Assembly: GCF_001270065.2 (NCBI RefSeq)
Contig: NZ_LFYT02000005.1
Location: 186,001 to 250,000 of the forward strand
Origin: Limnohabitans planktonicus II-D5
Lineage (GTDB): Bacteria; Pseudomonadota; Gammaproteobacteria; Burkholderiales; Burkholderiaceae_C
Direction of reading: 5' to 3'
Length of the DNA: 64,000 bases
Shown: positions 61,902 through 64,000 of the stretch, one piece after another
How the letters are laid out: the number at the start of each line of letters is the position of its first letter
Position numbering within the stretch: position 1 is the stretch's first letter
Notes under the pieces: generated by a model
The model's database searches: none
Seen by the model: only the letters and a program-made list of their open reading frames with translations
Told to the model about the DNA's origin: nothing
Position numbers and translations under genes: made by a program

Positions 61902-62603
61902 ATGAACACACACACTCAACGCGGCGGTACTTTTTTGGGCTTCATCATGGGCCTGGTGCTCGGTCTGGGCGTGGCCCTGGCTGTGGCCTTTTATGTGACC
62001 AAGGTGCCCACACCGTTTTCCAGCAAAAACCAGCCCCGCACGACCGAACAGGACAACGCGGAAACCCAGAAAAACAAGGACTGGAACCCCAACGGCGTGC
62101 TGCAACCCAAGCCCCCCGCTGAAGTACCGGCCACACAGGACACCCGAGCCGAAGACAAGCCCAGTGACAAAACAGCCGATAAAGCTACCGACAAAGCCGC
62201 TGACAAGGCGGTAGAAAAGTCGGCCGACAAAGCCCATGACAAGCCCCACAGCGACAGCGCCAAGAGCGACCCCCGACCTGCCGTCACCGCTGATCCGTTG
62301 GGCGATCTGGCCAAGTCCAAGTCCGGCATGTCCACACCGGCTCCAGGCAGTGCGCCCGCCAGCGAGCCTTTTGACTACTTCATCCAAGTGGGTGCCTACC
62401 GCACCAGCGCCGACGCCGACGCCCAAAAAGCCAAGCTGGCCCTGATGGGGCTGGACGCCAAAGTCTCTGAACGCGATCAGGCAGGACGCACCGTGTACCG
62501 GGTGCGCTTGGGCGCCTTTGCCGACAAAAATGCAGCCGAGCGCGTGCGCAAGCAGCTCGACGGCGGTGGCATTGAAAACACCTTGGTGCGCGTTCAGCGC
62601 TGA
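61902..62603 (+). CDS. SPOR-domain cell-division protein (FtsN-like)
   Basis: 233 residues. A short cytoplasmic N terminus is followed by one membrane helix (FLGFIMGLVLGLGVALAVAF). A Pro/Lys/Asp-rich linker contains degenerate DKA(T/A)DK repeats (about residues 85-115). The C-terminal 75 residues are a SPOR domain (FDYFIQVGAYRTSADADAQK, then TVYRVRLGAFADKNAAERVR) that binds denuded septal peptidoglycan. It follows argS by 16 bases and precedes dsbA, an order conserved in Burkholderiales. Confidence 0.9.
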   Translation: MNTHTQRGGTFLGFIMGLVLGLGVALAVAFYVTKVPTPFSSKNQPRTTEQDNAETQKNKDWNPNGVLQPKPPAEVPATQDTRAEDKPSDKTADKATDKAADKAVEKSADKAHDKPHSDSAKSDPRPAVTADPLGDLAKSKSGMSTPAPGSAPASEPFDYFIQVGAYRTSADADAQKAKLALMGLDAKVSERDQAGRTVYRVRLGAFADKNAAERVRKQLDGGGIENTLVRVQR

Positions 62604-62639
62604 TTTCCTTAGAGCCCCTTCATTTTTTTGGAGCCCCCC

Positions 62640-63284
62640 ATGAAACGCCGTCTCTTTTCTTCCGCCCTGTTCGCCGCAGGCACAGTCCTCAGCACCTCTA
62701 TCGCCTGGGCGCAAGCCGCCTTGTTCAAGTCGGGCAAGGACTATCTGACGCTGGAACGCCCACTGCCTACCGAAGTGGACAAAGGCAAGATAGAGGTGAT
62801 CGAGTTTTTCTGGTACAGCTGCCCGCACTGCAATATGTTTGAGCCCAGCTTTGCCCAATGGGTCAAAACCGCCCCCAAGGACGTGGTGGTGCGCCGCATC
62901 CCGGTGGCTTTCCGGGAAGACTTTGCACCGCAGCAACGCCTGTTTTTCACGCTCGAAGCGATGAACCTGCTCGACAGCCTGCACGCCAAGGTGTTTGTGG
63001 CCGTGCATGCCGAAAAGCAAGCCCTGAACACGGACGCCAGCATCCTGGCCTGGGTCGAAAAACAGGGCGTGGACAAAGCCAAATTCAGCGAGATTTACAA
63101 ATCTTTTGGCGTCGCCAGCAAGCTCAAGCGTGCCGTCCAGCTGCAAAACGATTACAAAATCGAAGGCGTGCCCTCGCTGGGGGTGGCCGGCCGCTTCTAC
63201 CTGGACGGCACCCTGGCCGGCAGCATGGACCGCGCATTGAAAGTGGCCGAGTCCCTGATCGCGCAAACCCGCCAGGCGCGCTGA
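62640..63284 (+). CDS. dsbA: Thiol:disulfide interchange protein DsbA
   Basis: 214 residues from the ATG at 62640, preceded by GGAG at 6 bases; a TTG start at 62628 is less likely. A signal peptide (RRLFSSALFAAGTVLSTSIA) directs it to the periplasm. The thioredoxin-like active site is FFWYSCPHCNMFEP (CPHC), and the cis-proline is in IEGVPSLGVAG. It oxidises cysteine pairs in exported proteins with DsbB. The stop codon is 14 bases before REP array 5. Confidence 0.94.
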   Translation: MKRRLFSSALFAAGTVLSTSIAWAQAALFKSGKDYLTLERPLPTEVDKGKIEVIEFFWYSCPHCNMFEPSFAQWVKTAPKDVVVRRIPVAFREDFAPQQRLFFTLEAMNLLDSLHAKVFVAVHAEKQALNTDASILAWVEKQGVDKAKFSEIYKSFGVASKLKRAVQLQNDYKIEGVPSLGVAGRFYLDGTLAGSMDRALKVAESLIAQTRQAR

Positions 63285-63298
63285 GCCCCTGGTCCCAC

Positions 63299-64000
63299 GT
63301 CGGGGTCTTCGACCGCCGACCTACGAATATGGCGGGGTGGCCCGTGATGACAACGGGCTTGGCCTGTAGGTCGGCACTCGAAGAGTCCGACGCTTACAGC
63401 CTACTGCACACGCCCCATGTCGGGGTCTTCGACCACCGACCCGCGAAGACGACAGGTGACCTGCGATGACGACGAGCTTGCCTTGTAGGTCGGCACTCGA
63501 AGAGTCCGACGTTTACAGCCCACTGCTCACGCACCATATCGGGGTCTTCGACCGCCGACCCGCGAAGACGACAGGTGACCTGCGATGACGACGAGCTTGC
63601 CTTGTAGGTCGGCACTCGAAGAGTCCGACATTTACAGCCACTGCACACGCACCATGTCGGGGCCTTCGACCGCCGACCTACGAAGATGACAAGGTGGCAT
63701 GCGATGACGACGGGCTTGCCTTGTAGGTAGGCACTCGAAGAGTCCGACGTTTACAGCCCACTGCTCACGCCCCATGTCGGGGTCTTCGACCACCGACCTA
63801 CGAAGATGGCGGGGTGGCCCGTGATGACGGCGGGCTTGGCCTGTAGGTCGGCACTCGAAGAGTCCGACATTTACAGCCACTGCACACGCACCATGTCGGG
63901 GTCTTCGACCACCGACCTACGAAGACGACGGGGTGGCATGCGATGACGACGGGCTTGCCTTGTAGGTCGGCACTCGAAGAGTCCGACGTTTACAGCCCAC
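63299..64000. repeat. REP/BIME tandem array 5, period 119 bp, runs off the window
   Basis: Six class B copies (63299, 63419, 63538, 63656, 63776, 63895) alternate with six class A (63366, 63485, 63604, 63723, 63843, 63962). The A loop is GAA here rather than GCA. The facing spacer (about 41 bases) carries CGATGACGAC-type runs; the other spacer is about 28 bases (GTTTACAGCCCACTGC type). The copy at 63723 has TAGGTAGG, a single-base change in the arm. The array continues beyond base 64000. Confidence 0.92.

Overview
The window looks like a chromosome segment of a betaproteobacterium of the order Burkholderiales, most likely Comamonadaceae. It is GC-rich, and several gene pairs are typical of that group: argB-slmA, argS-SPOR protein-dsbA, a phasin, fused isobutyryl-CoA mutase, and large Dpp-type/amidase clusters. 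This placement is inferred from gene content and protein style. No rRNA or tRNA gene was recognised.

Layout. 1-1.9 kb: a broken Fic-type gene, a VapBC-like toxin-antitoxin pair and an orphan XRE regulator. 2.5-9.9 kb: slmA, argB, rfbD/rfbB, phasin, TetR regulator, coaX, bactofilin and an M23 peptidase. 10.2-22.6 kb: a peptide/amide uptake cluster (amidase, M81 peptidase, dual-ATPase ABC transporter with two permeases and a binding protein), a divergent second amidase and an M20 deacylase. 22.7-24.1 kb: persulfide dioxygenase-rhodanese with a CsoR/CstR-type regulator. 24.4-31.3 kb: icmF, a serine hydrolase and a PhoX phosphatase. 31.6-46.7 kb: M48 protease/YjgN, AMP nucleosidase, gshB, an outer-membrane-like protein, a class II amidotransferase, a DHA2 efflux pump with a CWC protein, crotonase/AidB-like dehydrogenase, malate synthase G and HMG-CoA lyase. 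48.2-59.5 kb: a LysR / YdjC-ChbG deacetylase / ArnT-like transferase run, and a facing gtrA/GT2 pair. Together these resemble lipid A hexosamine-modification loci. They are separated by about 6.5 kb of repeats and broken contact-dependent-inhibition (CdiA/FhaB) pieces, including a deaminase-type toxin end with an Imm1-like immunity gene. 60.2-63.3 kb: argS, SPOR protein, dsbA.

The most striking structural feature is a family of short bulged hairpins preceded by GTAG, in two sequence classes. They are arranged as inverted pairs and tandemly amplified in five arrays (about 1.9-2.5, 19.9-21.2, 46.8-48.2, 59.6-60.1 and 63.3-64.0 kb), with single copies elsewhere. This is the architecture of REP/BIME elements mobilised by RAYT (TnpA_REP) enzymes; no RAYT gene lies in the window. 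A second, unrelated inverted-repeat family (ends CGTCATTGCGAG / CTCGCAATGACG) occurs at 5.1, 35.4-35.9, 42.9-43.3 and 51.9-52.4 kb.

The gtrA 3' end occurs three times (intact at 58.1 kb, fragments at 52.5 and 51.6 kb). The fragments bracket the repeat block and the cdiA block, which suggests successive insertions or duplications at that gene end.
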